From NCBI RefSeq assembly GCF_900476395.1, contig NZ_UIHB01000002.1, positions 589,126 to 653,125 of the forward strand: a DNA stretch of 64,000 nt, read 5' to 3'. Source of the DNA: Xanthomonas euroxanthea. GTDB taxonomy: Bacteria > Pseudomonadota > Gammaproteobacteria > Xanthomonadales > Xanthomonadaceae. A model generated the notes under the pieces. That model made no database searches. It was not told the origin of the DNA and worked only from the letters and a program-made list of their open reading frames with translations. Positions 7,974-17,916 of this stretch are shown here, one piece after another; the first letter of the stretch is position 1, and every line of letters begins with the position of its first letter. A program made the position numbers and the translations under genes.

Positions 7974-10054
7974 CGGAAATCCAGGTCGAATCCAAGTTGT
8001 TGTTCGCGCTGGCCGTCGTAGACCGGGCGCGACCAGCTCACGCCGTAGCTCAGCGCACTGCCGTCGCCCAGCGACCACAGGTGCCGGTAGGCCGCGCCGG
8101 GCACCCACTGGCTACCGAAGCCGGACTGATAGGTCGGCCCGACCGTGACCTCCAGCCGCTGCCGGAACGCGTAGTCGTAGCGACGCCAGCCGATCTGATC
8201 GATGCGCACGCCGGCGGCCACCGCAGAGTTGCGGCGCGGATTGAAGTAAGTGACGGCGCGCTCGTCTTCGGCGCGTCCGGCCGAAGCGGCGAGCAGGCCA
8301 TCCAGCAGCACATGCGGGCTGGCCCACAGGCGTTGGCTGCCCGAAAGATCGAGTTGATCGCGCCGATTGCCGTCGCTGTAACGCAATTGGCGTGCCTGCA
8401 GTTCCCAACGGCTTTCGTCGTTGGGTGTCCAGCGCAGGGCCGCGCCGATGCTGTCGCCGGTGATGCCGAAGCGGCGGGCCTGCAATGAGGCTTCCGGATC
8501 GCGCGTGCGCCACGCAACGCTGCCGTACCAGGCATCGGAAAAACGCCAGCCGGCATCCAGTGCCCAGGCGGTGCCATCGCGATCGAAGTCGTCGAGCGCC
8601 CGTCCGCCGTACGCACTGACATCCAGGCGGTCGTAGTGATAGTGCGTTCCCAGCCAGAAGCTGCGATAGCGCACACGCGTGTCCTGGAAGTCGGCCCAGT
8701 CGTCGCGTGCACGCAAACCCACACGCCAGCCTTCGCCGAGAAATGGCGATTCGGCTTCCAGCAACGTACTACCGAAGTCGTTGCCCAGCGGCGAGGTGCT
8801 GTTGGTCAGGGTGTCGTTGTCGCTGCGTCCGCGTGCATGGCTCAGATGCACCTGCCAGCCGCGTTGACGTTCCAGCGAAGCGCCAAGCCGTTGCAGGCCG
8901 GCGTCATCCGGATATTCCTTGCGCAACGGGGCAAACGTCGCATCGGCCAGGTCCAGGCGATCCAGATCGCGCTGCGCCTCGACCACGCCACTGCGCGCCT
9001 GTTTTTGATGCGGATCCAGCGTCAATGCCACCGCGTTACGCTGCAGCGCTTTGCCGGGGTGCCCGCGACGGAATTCGATCGAGGCCAGTGCCGCCTGCAG
9101 TTCCGCGTTGTCGGGGCCGATGGCCACGCGCTCGCGCAGCAGGCCTTCTGCGCCGCGATTGTCATTGGCGGCAGAGCGCGCGGTGGCCAGGGCGATGTCT
9201 GCGCTGAAGCGATCCCAGTTTTCGTAGCCGCTGTTCGCACCGTTGCGGCGCGGCCAGGGCGCCTGCGTGGCCGCGAGCGTTTCGAACAGTGGCATCGCCA
9301 GATCGAAGCGTTCCTGCTCCAGCAGGGCGTAGCCCAGCAACAGTTGTGTATTGAAGTCGTCCGGGGTGTGCTGCAAGGCTTGCCGCAGCACGGCCTCGGC
9401 CTCGGCCGGGCGGCGCAAGCCCATCAGCGAATCGCCGACCGTCGGCAGCACATACGCGGGAACGTCGATGCCTTCTGCTTTCAAGGCCTGGTAGCTGGCC
9501 ACCACGTCGCGATGGCGCTGACGCTGGTTGAGTGCGGCCAGGCTATCGACACGCAGCCGCGTGGCTTCCCACCTCGACGTCGGCGGTGATTCGCGTTCGA
9601 TGCGGGCGATGTTGACCAGGGCCTGATCGGTCTCCGCGTAGCGGTGCACGGCATCGATGGGCTCGGCGCTGGCCCACCCGATCATGCGGGCGACGCGGTC
9701 GTTTTCGATGCGCTCGCGCTCCTGCTGCGAGAACCAGTCCGGATGCCGCCATACGGCCTCTGCCGCAAGCTGTGCGCTCCCGAGGTCGCTCAGCGTGATC
9801 GCGCGCATGGTGTAGGCGCCACGATCCCGTGGGTTCGCACGCAACACGCGCTCGTAAATGGCCAAAGCATCCGCATACCGCTGCTGGCCGCGTAACTGCT
9901 CGGCCTGCCGCATGGGAGTGAGGGCGGTGGAGGCGTCAGTCACCCCGTTCGGCCGCACTTCACCACTGTGCGCCTGGGGCACACATGCGGCAATCAAAGC
10001 AAGGCTGAGCAGAGGGGTGAATGCGCCTGAGCGGTCAGGACAACCGCGACGCAC
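7955..10054 (-). CDS. pgaA: Outer-membrane PNAG export porin PgaA
   Basis: A 699-residue protein, shorter than E. coli PgaA (~800). It has an N-terminal signal sequence, a TPR superhelix in roughly residues 50-400 (for example GLRRPAEAEAVLRQAL), and a C-terminal region of alternating aromatic strands ending in LGFDLDFRW, typical of a beta-barrel. It exports partly deacetylated PNAG. The start is GTG 10054, the furthest possible because an in-frame stop lies just upstream; no clear ribosome-binding site is seen, so the start is uncertain. It is the first gene of the four-gene operon. Control through the 640-bp upstream region is discussed under the Clp-like site. Confidence 0.92.
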   Translation of the reverse strand: MRRGCPDRSGAFTPLLSLALIAACVPQAHSGEVRPNGVTDASTALTPMRQAEQLRGQQRYADALAIYERVLRANPRDRGAYTMRAITLSDLGSAQLAAEAVWRHPDWFSQQERERIENDRVARMIGWASAEPIDAVHRYAETDQALVNIARIERESPPTSRWEATRLRVDSLAALNQRQRHRDVVASYQALKAEGIDVPAYVLPTVGDSLMGLRRPAEAEAVLRQALQHTPDDFNTQLLLGYALLEQERFDLAMPLFETLAATQAPWPRRNGANSGYENWDRFSADIALATARSAANDNRGAEGLLRERVAIGPDNAELQAALASIEFRRGHPGKALQRNAVALTLDPHQKQARSGVVEAQRDLDRLDLADATFAPLRKEYPDDAGLQRLGASLERQRGWQVHLSHARGRSDNDTLTNSTSPLGNDFGSTLLEAESPFLGEGWRVGLRARDDWADFQDTRVRYRSFWLGTHYHYDRLDVSAYGGRALDDFDRDGTAWALDAGWRFSDAWYGSVAWRTRDPEASLQARRFGITGDSIGAALRWTPNDESRWELQARQLRYSDGNRRDQLDLSGSQRLWASPHVLLDGLLAASAGRAEDERAVTYFNPRRNSAVAAGVRIDQIGWRRYDYAFRQRLEVTVGPTYQSGFGSQWVPGAAYRHLWSLGDGSALSYGVSWSRPVYDGQREQQLGFDLDFRWGGTP

Positions 10055-10700
10055 GTGGTTGCAAAAGCTGGGGGAGGAGGCAGTGCATTAGCGATCCGGG
10101 CGTATGACGACCGGCGATACTGCGTATGCCTATGTAAAGTCTACGTCGTCAAGAAATTGACGCGACCTTCATCGGATCAGTTCGCTTGAATTGTGACGTA
10201 CAGCACACTTAACCGGTGGGTCGACGACTGTCGCCACTGTCCACCGTCGACTGATGGAGCCGTAGACAAGCGGGAGACGCTCATCAAAACAGACCGGACA
10301 ATGATCGACACCATGATGTGCAGCCCGGCTCATCCAGCAGGAATAATCAGTCATGGCGTCTAGGCGAATATGATATTCCCTGGTTGCAGCGCCCGCGCAG
10401 GTTTCGTGATAGATAATAACCTTGCTTTTATTGAATACTGCTCCGTCGATTGACTTTATCCTGAGTTAATCGGTTTCGCGAGTTGGCGGGCTTGAATCGA
10501 GGTCAATGGAACTGCTTGGAAATTCAGGCGGCCGCTAGATCAGGTGGATCACTGGGAATGCGGCGGGCTGAATCTCCCGTCGATGTATCATTTACGTGTT
10601 CTGATTTATTGGGCATTGGCTAGCGCTGCGGAAGTGAAGGGGTTGGCACGACGGCAAGCGTTTTTTTGCGAAAGCAGGCGTAGTGAGATTGGACAGGAAA
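10055..10700. promoter_or_regulatory. Divergent regulatory region between pgaA and tspO
   Basis: A 646-bp gap without a convincing gene and with AT-rich parts around 10340-10470. It contains a 16-bp inverted repeat, CGTCAA-GAAA-TTGACG at 10147-10162, about 90 bp upstream of the pgaA start, and a CRP/Clp-like site at 10192-10207. Both could control the biofilm operon. Confidence 0.5.
10192..10207. promoter_or_regulatory. CRP/Clp-like operator upstream of pgaA
   Basis: TGTGA-CGTACA-GCACA matches the CRP-family consensus TGTGA-N6-TCACA at 9 of 10 defined positions. It sits about 140 bp upstream of the pgaA start codon. Clp, the cyclic-di-GMP-responsive CRP homologue of Xanthomonas, is reported to act on the equivalent xag cluster; that link is from memory, not from this sequence. 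Confidence 0.5.
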
Positions 10701-11189
10701 ATGACGGGTAAATCGCGATTGCTGGGGCTGCTGGGCTGGTTGGTGCTGTGCTATTTGGCGGCGGCACTAGGGGCGGCGGCGTCAATCAAGGCGGCGAGCT
10801 TCTACGCCGGCTTGCTGCGGCCGGATTGGGCACCGCCGGGATGGGTGTTCGGGCCGGTGTGGACTGTGTTGTACGGGATGATGGCGGTGTCGGTGTGGCT
10901 GGTCTGGCGGCGCGGTGGGTGGAGCAGTGCTCGTGGGGCGCTGAGCCTGTTCGTGTTGCAGTTGGGGTTGAACGGGTTGTGGAGCTGGCTGTTCTTTGCC
11001 TGGCACATGGGGGCGTGGGCATTTGTCGACATCGTGGCGCTTTGGTTGACGTTGGTGCTGACGATTGCGGCTTTCGCCAGGCGACAACGCGCTGCCGCGT
11101 GGCTGTTGGTGCCATACCTGCTGTGGGTGAGTTTTGCGGCGGCGTTGAACCATGCGGTGTGGCAACTCAATCCGCAGGTGCTTGGCTAG
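10701..11189 (+). CDS. tspO: TspO/MBR-family tryptophan-rich sensory protein
   Basis: A 162-residue membrane protein with five hydrophobic segments and the family signatures RPDWAPPGWVFGPVWTVLYG and LNGLWSWLFFAWH. TspO proteins bind porphyrins and related ligands and modulate stress or light responses. ATG 10701 is chosen because it follows a GGACAGGA-type ribosome-binding site; a GTG six codons upstream is possible. The gene stands alone between the divergent pga operon and the thr leader. Tryptophan-rich loops and length agree with the family. Confidence 0.92.
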   Translation: MTGKSRLLGLLGWLVLCYLAAALGAAASIKAASFYAGLLRPDWAPPGWVFGPVWTVLYGMMAVSVWLVWRRGGWSSARGALSLFVLQLGLNGLWSWLFFAWHMGAWAFVDIVALWLTLVLTIAAFARRQRAAAWLLVPYLLWVSFAAALNHAVWQLNPQVLG

Positions 11190-11469
11190 GGCCTGCATGG
11201 GTCAAAAGCGTCTGATGCACCTCTGCGTCAGGCGCGAGAGGTGGCGTGGCCGCCACGCTGAACTAGCCGGATCCGTGTTGTCCGGCACCAGGTCTCCGCG
11301 ACAGGATGCTGCGCAAGCGCCGCTCGGCGCGGCGCACAAAAAGTTTCCATAGCAATCAATCGCTTGTGGCTGCATCGCTTAAATCTTTGTCCTGCAAGGC
11401 TTTCTGCGTGGGTCTTGCGTTGCGCAAGGCTGGCTTGATGCGCAGTGCTTGACAGCCTTCACCCCGGTG

Positions 11470-11616
11470 ATGTCTTTTGCGTACATGCCTGATGCCTTCG
11501 CCATCACCTCGCTTACCTGTCAGCCGCAGCTGCGGCCGGGTGCGGGCGTGGCCGGCATTAGCACCACCATTACCACCGTCACCATTCGCCCGGTGCGGCC
11601 CGTCGTCTTCGCGTAA
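11470..11616 (+). CDS. thrL: Threonine-operon leader peptide
   Basis: A 48-codon reading frame whose product contains GISTTITTVTIRP: five Thr and three Ile within eleven residues, closely resembling the E. coli ThrL core (ISTTITT). Slow translation of this segment when charged tRNA-Thr or tRNA-Ile is scarce would favour an antiterminator over the hairpin at 11631-11660. The start may be ATG 11470 or ATG 11485. It lies 93 bp upstream of thrA, as expected for classic attenuation. Confidence 0.85.
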   Translation: MSFAYMPDAFAITSLTCQPQLRPGAGVAGISTTITTVTIRPVRPVVFA

Positions 11617-11630
11617 CTTCCGAAAACCAC

Positions 11631-11668
11631 GGCCCCGCACCCGGATCAGGATGCGGGGGCTTTCCTCC
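11631..11668 (+). terminator. Thr-operon attenuator terminator
   Basis: CCCCGCA (11633-11639) pairs with TGCGGGG (11652-11658), followed by a short T-rich run TTTCCTCC. It lies just downstream of the leader-peptide stop codon and 42 bp before thrA. The U-tract is weak, so termination may be partial. Confidence 0.7.
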
Positions 11669-11709
11669 CTCATCTGATGCGGACGGGGCCTCCCCAACGA
11701 GGTCTGTCG

Positions 11710-14217
11710 ATGTCATCGCTTGCTGTTTCACTCGAACCCGCTGCTGTTCTCGCGTCCTCCGCGCGCACCGTCGTGCACAAATTCGGCGGCACCTCGGTGG
11801 CCGATGCCGAGCGCTACCGGCATGTGGCGCAGTTGTTGCTGGCGCGCGAGGAGACCGTGCAGGTCACCGTGGTGTCGGCGATGAAGGGGGTGACCGATGC
11901 GCTGATCGAACTGGCCGAACTGGCGGCGCAAGATCGCCCCGAGTGGCGCGAACGCTGGCATGAAACGCGGGCACGCCATCGCGGTGCGGCGGTGGCCCTG
12001 CTGGGCGAGCATTCCGGGCCGACGGTGGAATGGCTGGACGAGCGCTTCGAGCATCTGGCGCAAATCCTCGGCGCGCTGGCGGTGATAGGCGAGCTGCCGC
12101 GCGAGGTGCTCGATCGTGTGCAAGGCCTGGGCGAGGTGTATTCGGCGCAGTTGCTGGGCGACCATTTCCGTGCGCTTGGCGAGGATTGCGCGGTGCTGGA
12201 TGCGCGCGATGTGCTGGTGGTCAACCGCGGCGAACTCGGCGTGGATGTGGATTGGGAGGTCAGCGCTCAGCGGCTTGCGACATGGCGCCAGGCGCATCCG
12301 CAGACGCGCGTGGTGGTCACCGGCTTCGTGGCGCGCGACCGCGCCGACCGCATCACCACGTTGGGGCGCAACGGCAGCGATTATTCCGGCGCGATCTTCG
12401 CGGCCTTGTTCGATGCCGATGAGCTGCATATCTGGACCGATGTGGATGGCGTGCTGTCGGCGGACCCCCGCGTGGTGCCCGAGGCGGTACAGCTGGAAAC
12501 GCTGAGCTACGACGAGGCCTGCGAGCTGGCGTACTTCGGTGCGAAGGTGGTGCATCCGCAGACCATGTCGCCGGCGATCGAGCGCGGCCTGCCGATCATC
12601 ATCCGCAATACCTTCCAGCCCGAACATCCGGGTACACGCATCACCGCCAGCAGTGCGGTGAGCGGGCCGATCAAGGGGCTGACGCTGAGCCCGGATCTGG
12701 CCGTTCTCAACCTGGAAGGCACCGGCCTGATCGGCGTGCCGGGCACCGCCGAGCGCGTGTTTGCGGCGCTGCGCACGGCGCAGGTGTCGGTGGTGATGAT
12801 CTCGCAGGGTTCTTCAGAGCACTCGATCTGCTGCGTGGTCAAGCAGCATGAATCCGAGCGCGCGCGCAATGCCTTGCTGCAGGCCTTTGCGCATGAACTC
12901 ACGGTCGGCCAGGTGCAGCGCGTGCAACTGACCACCGGCATCAGCGTGCTGGCGGCGGTGGGCGATGGCATGGCCGGGCAGCCGGGTGTGGCGGCGCGGC
13001 TGTTCGAGTCGCTGGGGCGTGCGCAGGTCAATATCCTGGCGATTGCGCAGGGCTCCTCGGAGCGCAACATCTCGGTGGCCATCGACGCGGCGCATGCGAC
13101 CAAGGCCTTGCGCGCGGCGCATGCCGGCTTCTGGCTGTCGCCGCAGACGTTCTCGGTGGGCGTGATTGGCCCGGGTAACGTGGGAGCGGCGTTGCTGGAC
13201 CAGTTGCGCATCGCGCAACCGCAGTTGCTGGGCAAGGCCAACCTGGATCTGCGCCTGCGCGCGGTGGTGTCGCGCGGCCGCATGTTGCTCGATGAGCGCG
13301 GCCTGGTCGGCAACTGGCGCGATGCCTTCGCCTCCGCAGCCACCGCGACCGATCTGGAGCGTTTCACCACGCATCTGTTGTCCGCGCACCTGCCGCATAC
13401 GGTGATCATCGATTGCAGCGGTAGCGCGGACGTGGCCGATCGCTATGCGGACTGGCTGGCTGCCGGCATCCACGTGGTGACGCCGAACAAGCAGGCCGGC
13501 TCCGGTCCGTTGCAGCGGTATCAGGCGATCCGTGCGGCGGCCGATGCCAGCGGCGCGCGCTTCCGTTACGAAGCGACCGTGGGCGCCGGCCTGCCGGTGA
13601 TCACCACGCTGCGCGACCTGGTCGATACCGGCGATACGGTGACCTCGATCGAAGGCATCTTCTCCGGCACGCTGGCCTGGCTGTTCAACAAATACGATGG
13701 CAGCGTGCCGTTCGCCGAACTGGTGACGCAGGCACGCGGCATGGGCTATACCGAACCGGACCCACGCGACGATCTGTCCGGTGTGGACGTGGCGCGCAAG
13801 CTGGTGATCCTGGCGCGCGAAGCCGGGCGCGAGATCAGCCTGGAGGACGTGCAGGTCGAGAGCCTGGTGCCTGAAGCACTGCGTCAGGCCAGCGTGGACG
13901 ATTTCATGGCGCGCCTGCATGAGGTGGATGCGACCTTCGCACAGCGCCTGGCCGATGCACGTGCACGCGGCAATGTGCTGCGCTATGTCGCGCAGCTGCC
14001 GCCGGATCGCGCGCCCAGCGTGGGCCTGGTCGAGCTGCCGGCCGATCACGCCTTCGCCAATCTGCGCCTGACCGACAACGTGGTGCAGTTCACCACGCGT
14101 CGCTACTGCGAGAATCCGTTGGTGGTGCAGGGGCCCGGTGCGGGCCCGGAAGTCACCGCGGCCGGCGTGTTTGCCGATCTGCTGCGGGTGGCGGCGGGCG
14201 AGGGGGCACGCTTGTGA
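11710..14217 (+). CDS. thrA: Bifunctional aspartate kinase / homoserine dehydrogenase I
   Basis: An 835-residue fusion enzyme. The N-terminal aspartokinase carries [16 protein letters not shown] (the KFGGTS motif) and [19 protein letters not shown]. Two ACT regulatory repeats follow (around residues 335-475). The C-terminal homoserine dehydrogenase has an NAD(P)-binding [16 protein letters not shown] and the signature [12 protein letters not shown]. It catalyses the first and third steps from aspartate to threonine. ATG 11710 is chosen because an ACGAGG site precedes it and translation follows the attenuator. Its stop overlaps the thrB start. Feedback inhibition by threonine is expected from the family. 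Confidence 0.97.
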   Translation: MSSLAVSLEPAAVLASSARTVVHKFGGTSVADAERYRHVAQLLLAREETVQVTVVSAMKGVTDALIELAELAAQDRPEWRERWHETRARHRGAAVALLGEHSGPTVEWLDERFEHLAQILGALAVIGELPREVLDRVQGLGEVYSAQLLGDHFRALGEDCAVLDARDVLVVNRGELGVDVDWEVSAQRLATWRQAHPQTRVVVTGFVARDRADRITTLGRNGSDYSGAIFAALFDADELHIWTDVDGVLSADPRVVPEAVQLETLSYDEACELAYFGAKVVHPQTMSPAIERGLPIIIRNTFQPEHPGTRITASSAVSGPIKGLTLSPDLAVLNLEGTGLIGVPGTAERVFAALRTAQVSVVMISQGSSEHSICCVVKQHESERARNALLQAFAHELTVGQVQRVQLTTGISVLAAVGDGMAGQPGVAARLFESLGRAQVNILAIAQGSSERNISVAIDAAHATKALRAAHAGFWLSPQTFSVGVIGPGNVGAALLDQLRIAQPQLLGKANLDLRLRAVVSRGRMLLDERGLVGNWRDAFASAATATDLERFTTHLLSAHLPHTVIIDCSGSADVADRYADWLAAGIHVVTPNKQAGSGPLQRYQAIRAAADASGARFRYEATVGAGLPVITTLRDLVDTGDTVTSIEGIFSGTLAWLFNKYDGSVPFAELVTQARGMGYTEPDPRDDLSGVDVARKLVILAREAGREISLEDVQVESLVPEALRQASVDDFMARLHEVDATFAQRLADARARGNVLRYVAQLPPDRAPSVGLVELPADHAFANLRLTDNVVQFTTRRYCENPLVVQGPGAGPEVTAAGVFADLLRVAAGEGARL

Positions 14218-15197
14218 ACCAGGCGGTTGCAGACCAGGCCGCGCAGATGCAACAGGTGGCGATTGCTGCGCGCGAGCTGGGCCAGGCACGCGCCTTCGCA
14301 CCGGCCTCGGTGGCGAATGTGGCGGTGGGATTCGATCTGCTCGGCTATCCCATCGACGGCGTCGGCGACACCGTCACCGTGCGGCGTATCGAGGCGCCGC
14401 TGGTGCGCATCGCCGCCATCCGCGGCACTACCGTGGCCTTGCCGCTGGATGCCGCGCGCAACACCGCGGGTGCGGCCTTGATGTCGTTGCGCGCGGCGCT
14501 GGCGCTGCCGTTCGGCTTCGAGATCGAGATCGACAAAGGCATTGCGCTGAGTTCGGGCATGGGCGGTTCGGCAGCGTCCTGCGTGGCGGCGTTGGTTGCC
14601 GCCAACGCGCTGCTGGATGCGCCGCTGCGCAACGAGCAGCTGTATCAGCACGCCCTCGATGGCGAGGCGGTGGCCAGCGGCAGCCGCCATGGCGACAACC
14701 TGGGGCCGCTGTTTCTAGGCGGCCTGGTGTTGTGCACGCTGGAGCGTCTGGTGCCGATCAACGTGCCGGCGGCGTGGCACAGCCTGCTGGTGCATCCGGA
14801 CGCGGTGCTGGAAACGCGGCGCGCGCGCGAAGCCCTGGCCGGCGACTATCAACTGCGCGAGTTCGTCGCCCAGAGCACCAACCTGGCCCTGGTGCTGGCC
14901 GGTTGCCATGCCGGTGATGCCGATTTGGTGCGTGCGGGCCTGCGCGATGTGCTGATCGAACCACGCCGCGCGCCGTTGATCGCCGGCTTCGCCGCTGCCA
15001 AGCAGGCCGCGCTGGATCACGATGCCTTGGGCGCCAGCATCTCCGGCGCCGGCCCCAGCGTGTTCGCCTGGTTTGCATCGCGCGCGGCCGCCGACGCTGC
15101 CGCCGCAGCGGTGAAGGCCGCCTTCGCAGGCGTTGGCCTGGATAGCCAGCACTGGGTATCCCCGATCGCCAGCCCAGCCGCGCGGTTGCTCGCATGA
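14214..15197 (+). CDS. thrB: Homoserine kinase
   Basis: A 327-residue GHMP-superfamily kinase that phosphorylates homoserine. The ATP-binding loop [20 protein letters not shown] (residues ~110-129) matches the PxxxGLGSSAA motif, and [14 protein letters not shown] near residue 275 is the C-terminal GHMP motif. The GTG start overlaps the thrA stop (GTGA) behind a GAGGGGG ribosome-binding site, so thrA and thrB are coupled. thrC is not directly next: an opposite-strand gene intervenes. Confidence 0.96.
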   Translation: MNQAVADQAAQMQQVAIAARELGQARAFAPASVANVAVGFDLLGYPIDGVGDTVTVRRIEAPLVRIAAIRGTTVALPLDAARNTAGAALMSLRAALALPFGFEIEIDKGIALSSGMGGSAASCVAALVAANALLDAPLRNEQLYQHALDGEAVASGSRHGDNLGPLFLGGLVLCTLERLVPINVPAAWHSLLVHPDAVLETRRAREALAGDYQLREFVAQSTNLALVLAGCHAGDADLVRAGLRDVLIEPRRAPLIAGFAAAKQAALDHDALGASISGAGPSVFAWFASRAAADAAAAAVKAAFAGVGLDSQHWVSPIASPAARLLA

Positions 15198-15271
15198 GCC
15201 GTCGCACGCCTGTCGTTGTCGATCGATCGCCCGCGCACGGCAGGCAGGCCGTGCAGCGCGCAAGGCACGCG

Positions 15272-15586
15272 TCAACCGACCACGACCTCGCTGATCTGCA
15301 TCACCGGCGCAAGATCGGTGTAGTTAGGAATGTCGCCCAGGATTTCCTGTGCATGTGGCCCGAAGCCGGCGTTGAAGGCCTCCACCGAGTCGCAGAAAAT
15401 GTGGCACATGCCGATGTAGGCCGGCGGGCTGCCCGGCTCGCCGCCGCTGATGCCCTTGTCCACCGTGTAGCGCAGGCAGGCCGCGCCCATCCGCGCGCTC
15501 ACCAGCGGCATATGCGCGTCGCGGTAGTAGGCATGGTCGAAGCGGGCGCCTTCGCGGTACGGGTACATCACGCTGACCTTGATCAT
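15272..15586 (-). CDS. EthD-domain protein
   Basis: A 104-residue protein of the EthD family (dimeric alpha-beta barrel). The N-terminal VSVMYPYREGARFDHAYYRD and HMPLVSARMG are typical, where the Y-x(5-6)-HMPL pattern is conserved. EthD proteins support ethyl-tert-butyl-ether breakdown in some actinobacteria, but most relatives have no known function. It lies on the opposite strand between thrB and thrC and so breaks the usual thrABC operon. Confidence 0.85.
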   Translation of the reverse strand: MIKVSVMYPYREGARFDHAYYRDAHMPLVSARMGAACLRYTVDKGISGGEPGSPPAYIGMCHIFCDSVEAFNAGFGPHAQEILGDIPNYTDLAPVMQISEVVVG

Positions 15587-15732
15587 CTGCCGGCTCCACT
15601 GGAAGGTGCGCGCAGCATAGCGCCGCGCCGCTCCTGCCGGGCGCCCCTGCGGCGCAGCGCGGCCATGCCGCAGTGTCCGGTCTTCTCATTCACGGGCCAC
15701 GCCCCGTCTTCGCCTTGTCTGGAGTCGTCACC

Positions 15733-17040
15733 ATGAACTTTCTCTCCACCCGTGGCGGCGCACCCGCCGCAAGCCTGAGCCAGGCGATTGCCGCCGGCCT
15801 GGCACCCGATGGCGGCCTGTACGTGCCGCAGGCCCTGCCACCGGCACGCACGCTGACGGCAGGCGCCACGCTGGCCGACACCGCCGCCACGTTGCTGCAG
15901 CCATTCTTCGACGGCGATGCATTGGCGCCAGAGTTGCCGGCCATCTGTGCCGAAGCGTTCGACTTCCCGGCGCCGTTGGTGGCCCTGGGCACGCCCGGCG
16001 ATTACGCGCTTGAGCTGTTCCATGGCCCGACCGCCGCGTTCAAGGATTTCGGTGCGCGCTTTCTTGCGGCCTGCCTGACCCGCCTGCGGCGTGCCGAAGG
16101 CCGGCCGCTCACCATCCTGGTCGCCACTTCCGGCGACACCGGCGCTGCGGTGGCGGCGGCCTTCCATCGCCAGCCGGGCCTGCGCGTGGTGGTGCTGTAT
16201 CCGGATGGCCGCGTGTCGCCGCGTCAGGCGCATCAGCTGGGCTGCTTCGGCGACAACATCCAGGCCTTGCGCGTGGCCGGCACGTTTGACGATTGCCAGG
16301 CGATGGTCAAGCAGGCCCTGAACGATGCCGCGCTGCAGGCGCAGCTGCCGCTGAGTTCGGCCAACAGCATCAGCCTGGGCCGTTTGCTGCCGCAGATGAG
16401 CTATTACGCGCATGCCGCCCTGCAGCACCATGCCGGCACAGGTGCCGCGCTGAACCTGGTGGTGCCCACCGGCAACCTGGGCAACGGGTTGGCGGCGATC
16501 CTGGCGCGTGCGCTCGGCGTGCCGCTGGGCCGTATCGCGCTGGCCTCCAATGCCAATCACGTAGTGCCGGATTATTTTGCCGGCGACGATTACGCGCCGC
16601 AGCCCAGCGTGGCGACGCTGGCCAATGCGATGGACGTGGGCGCGCCAAGCAACTTCGAACGGCTGCGCTGGCTCTATGACGGCGACGATGCCGCGTTGCG
16701 CGAGGCATTCCGTGCGCTTTCGGTGGACGATGCGGCAATCCGCCAGACCGTGCAGCAGCGCTTTGCCCGCTATGGCGAAGTGCATTGCCCGCATACCGCC
16801 ACCGCCGTGCATGTGCTGGAGCAGCTGCGCGCGGAAGGGGCCGAAGGCGGCACCGGCGACTGGGCGGTAGCGGCAACCGCGCACCCGGCCAAGTTCGAAG
16901 GCGTGGTCGAGCCCCTGATCGGGCGCGAGGTGGCCGTGCCGCCGGCGCTGGCCGCGCTGCTGCAGCGTCCCGCGCATGCCGAAACGCTGGCGCCGGACTA
17001 TGCCGCGTTCCGGCAGCGCCTGCTTGCGGATGCGGCCTGA
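15733..17040 (+). CDS. thrC: Threonine synthase
   Basis: A 435-residue PLP enzyme that converts O-phosphohomoserine to threonine. The Schiff-base lysine is in FHGPTAAFKDFGARFL (residue ~107) and the phosphate-binding loop is in LVATSGDTGAAVAAAF. The N-terminus MNFLSTRGG is typical. ATG 15733 is chosen; twenty further upstream codons are open but lack the family N-terminus. It is separated from thrB by the antisense EthD gene, so it probably has its own promoter in 15590-15730 and may escape the thr attenuator. Confidence 0.96.
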   Translation: MNFLSTRGGAPAASLSQAIAAGLAPDGGLYVPQALPPARTLTAGATLADTAATLLQPFFDGDALAPELPAICAEAFDFPAPLVALGTPGDYALELFHGPTAAFKDFGARFLAACLTRLRRAEGRPLTILVATSGDTGAAVAAAFHRQPGLRVVVLYPDGRVSPRQAHQLGCFGDNIQALRVAGTFDDCQAMVKQALNDAALQAQLPLSSANSISLGRLLPQMSYYAHAALQHHAGTGAALNLVVPTGNLGNGLAAILARALGVPLGRIALASNANHVVPDYFAGDDYAPQPSVATLANAMDVGAPSNFERLRWLYDGDDAALREAFRALSVDDAAIRQTVQQRFARYGEVHCPHTATAVHVLEQLRAEGAEGGTGDWAVAATAHPAKFEGVVEPLIGREVAVPPALAALLQRPAHAETLAPDYAAFRQRLLADAA

Positions 17041-17141
17041 CCGAACGTGTTCAGGCTATTGGGGTTGGAAAGTGCCGCCCATGGGGCTATTTCTAGCGGG
17101 TGCGGCCCCAGCGTGGCGCCGCGTCCGATGTGGGTTGGTGC

Positions 17142-17888
17142 ATGTCTTATCGAGTGATCGCCGTTGCCGCCGCGTTGTGCGGGTGGGCAGCGGCTGGAGC
17201 GGCCAGCGCGGCCGCTGTCATGTCTGCCTCGCCGTTGCCGGCGCTGGGCGCACCGCGTATCGGTCTGGTCGATGCATTGGCGCGGCAGGCGCCATCGCTG
17301 GATCGCCAGGTGCTGGCGCTGGCGGCCGAAGCCTTGCAATGCGCGCGGCAGCGCCAGCAGGTGGGCACCGAGCGCGTGCTCAGCGTCATCGACTACAGCC
17401 GGCCGTCGACCGAGCGCCGGCTATGGGTGTTCGATCTGGAGCGGCAGCGGCTGCTGTTCCAGGAATGGGTGGCGCACGGGCGCAATACCGGCAACAACCT
17501 GGCGGCGAAGTTCTCCAATGACGACGGCAGTTTCCAGTCCAGCCTGGGCGCGTTCACCGCGCAGGAGTCGTATACCGGCCACAACGGCTATTCGTTACGG
17601 CTCAAGGGCCTGGAGCCCGGGTTCAACGACCATGCGCGCGACCGCGCGATCGTGATCCATGGTGCGCCCTATGTCAGCGAGGCGGTGATCCGCACGCAGG
17701 GCCGGCTCGGCCGCAGCCTGGGCTGCCCGGCGGTGCGTCCGGCGGTGGCCAAGCAATTGATCGATACCTTGCGTGAAGGCGCCTTCGTGTTCGCCTACTA
17801 CCCGGACCGGGCCTGGCTGCGGCAATCGCGGCTGCTGGGCGGCGGATGTGGTGCGTCGGTGGCAAGTGCGAATGCGGGCGGGCGCTGA
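17142..17888 (+). CDS. Secreted murein L,D-transpeptidase-like protein
   Basis: About 248 residues with an N-terminal signal peptide (AVAAALCGWAAAGAASAAA). The C-terminal catalytic domain carries IVIHGAPYVSEAVIRTQG and RLGRSLGCPAV, fitting the H-(x)n-SxGC signature of the murein L,D-transpeptidase catalytic-domain family, with Cys as nucleophile. It likely cross-links or trims peptidoglycan in the periplasm. ATG 17142 is chosen because it directly precedes the signal peptide. It stands alone downstream of thrC, with a small hairpin (17035-17056) between them. Confidence 0.85.
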   Translation: MSYRVIAVAAALCGWAAAGAASAAAVMSASPLPALGAPRIGLVDALARQAPSLDRQVLALAAEALQCARQRQQVGTERVLSVIDYSRPSTERRLWVFDLERQRLLFQEWVAHGRNTGNNLAAKFSNDDGSFQSSLGAFTAQESYTGHNGYSLRLKGLEPGFNDHARDRAIVIHGAPYVSEAVIRTQGRLGRSLGCPAVRPAVAKQLIDTLREGAFVFAYYPDRAWLRQSRLLGGGCGASVASANAGGR

Positions 17889-17916
17889 GGCGTTCCGGCT
17901 TGCCAGCTGTTAAGTC

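Noticed and set aside
10169..10354. 61-residue minus-strand frame upstream of pgaA
   Set aside because: No ribosome-binding site or family; it overlaps the Clp-like operator and probably arises by chance.
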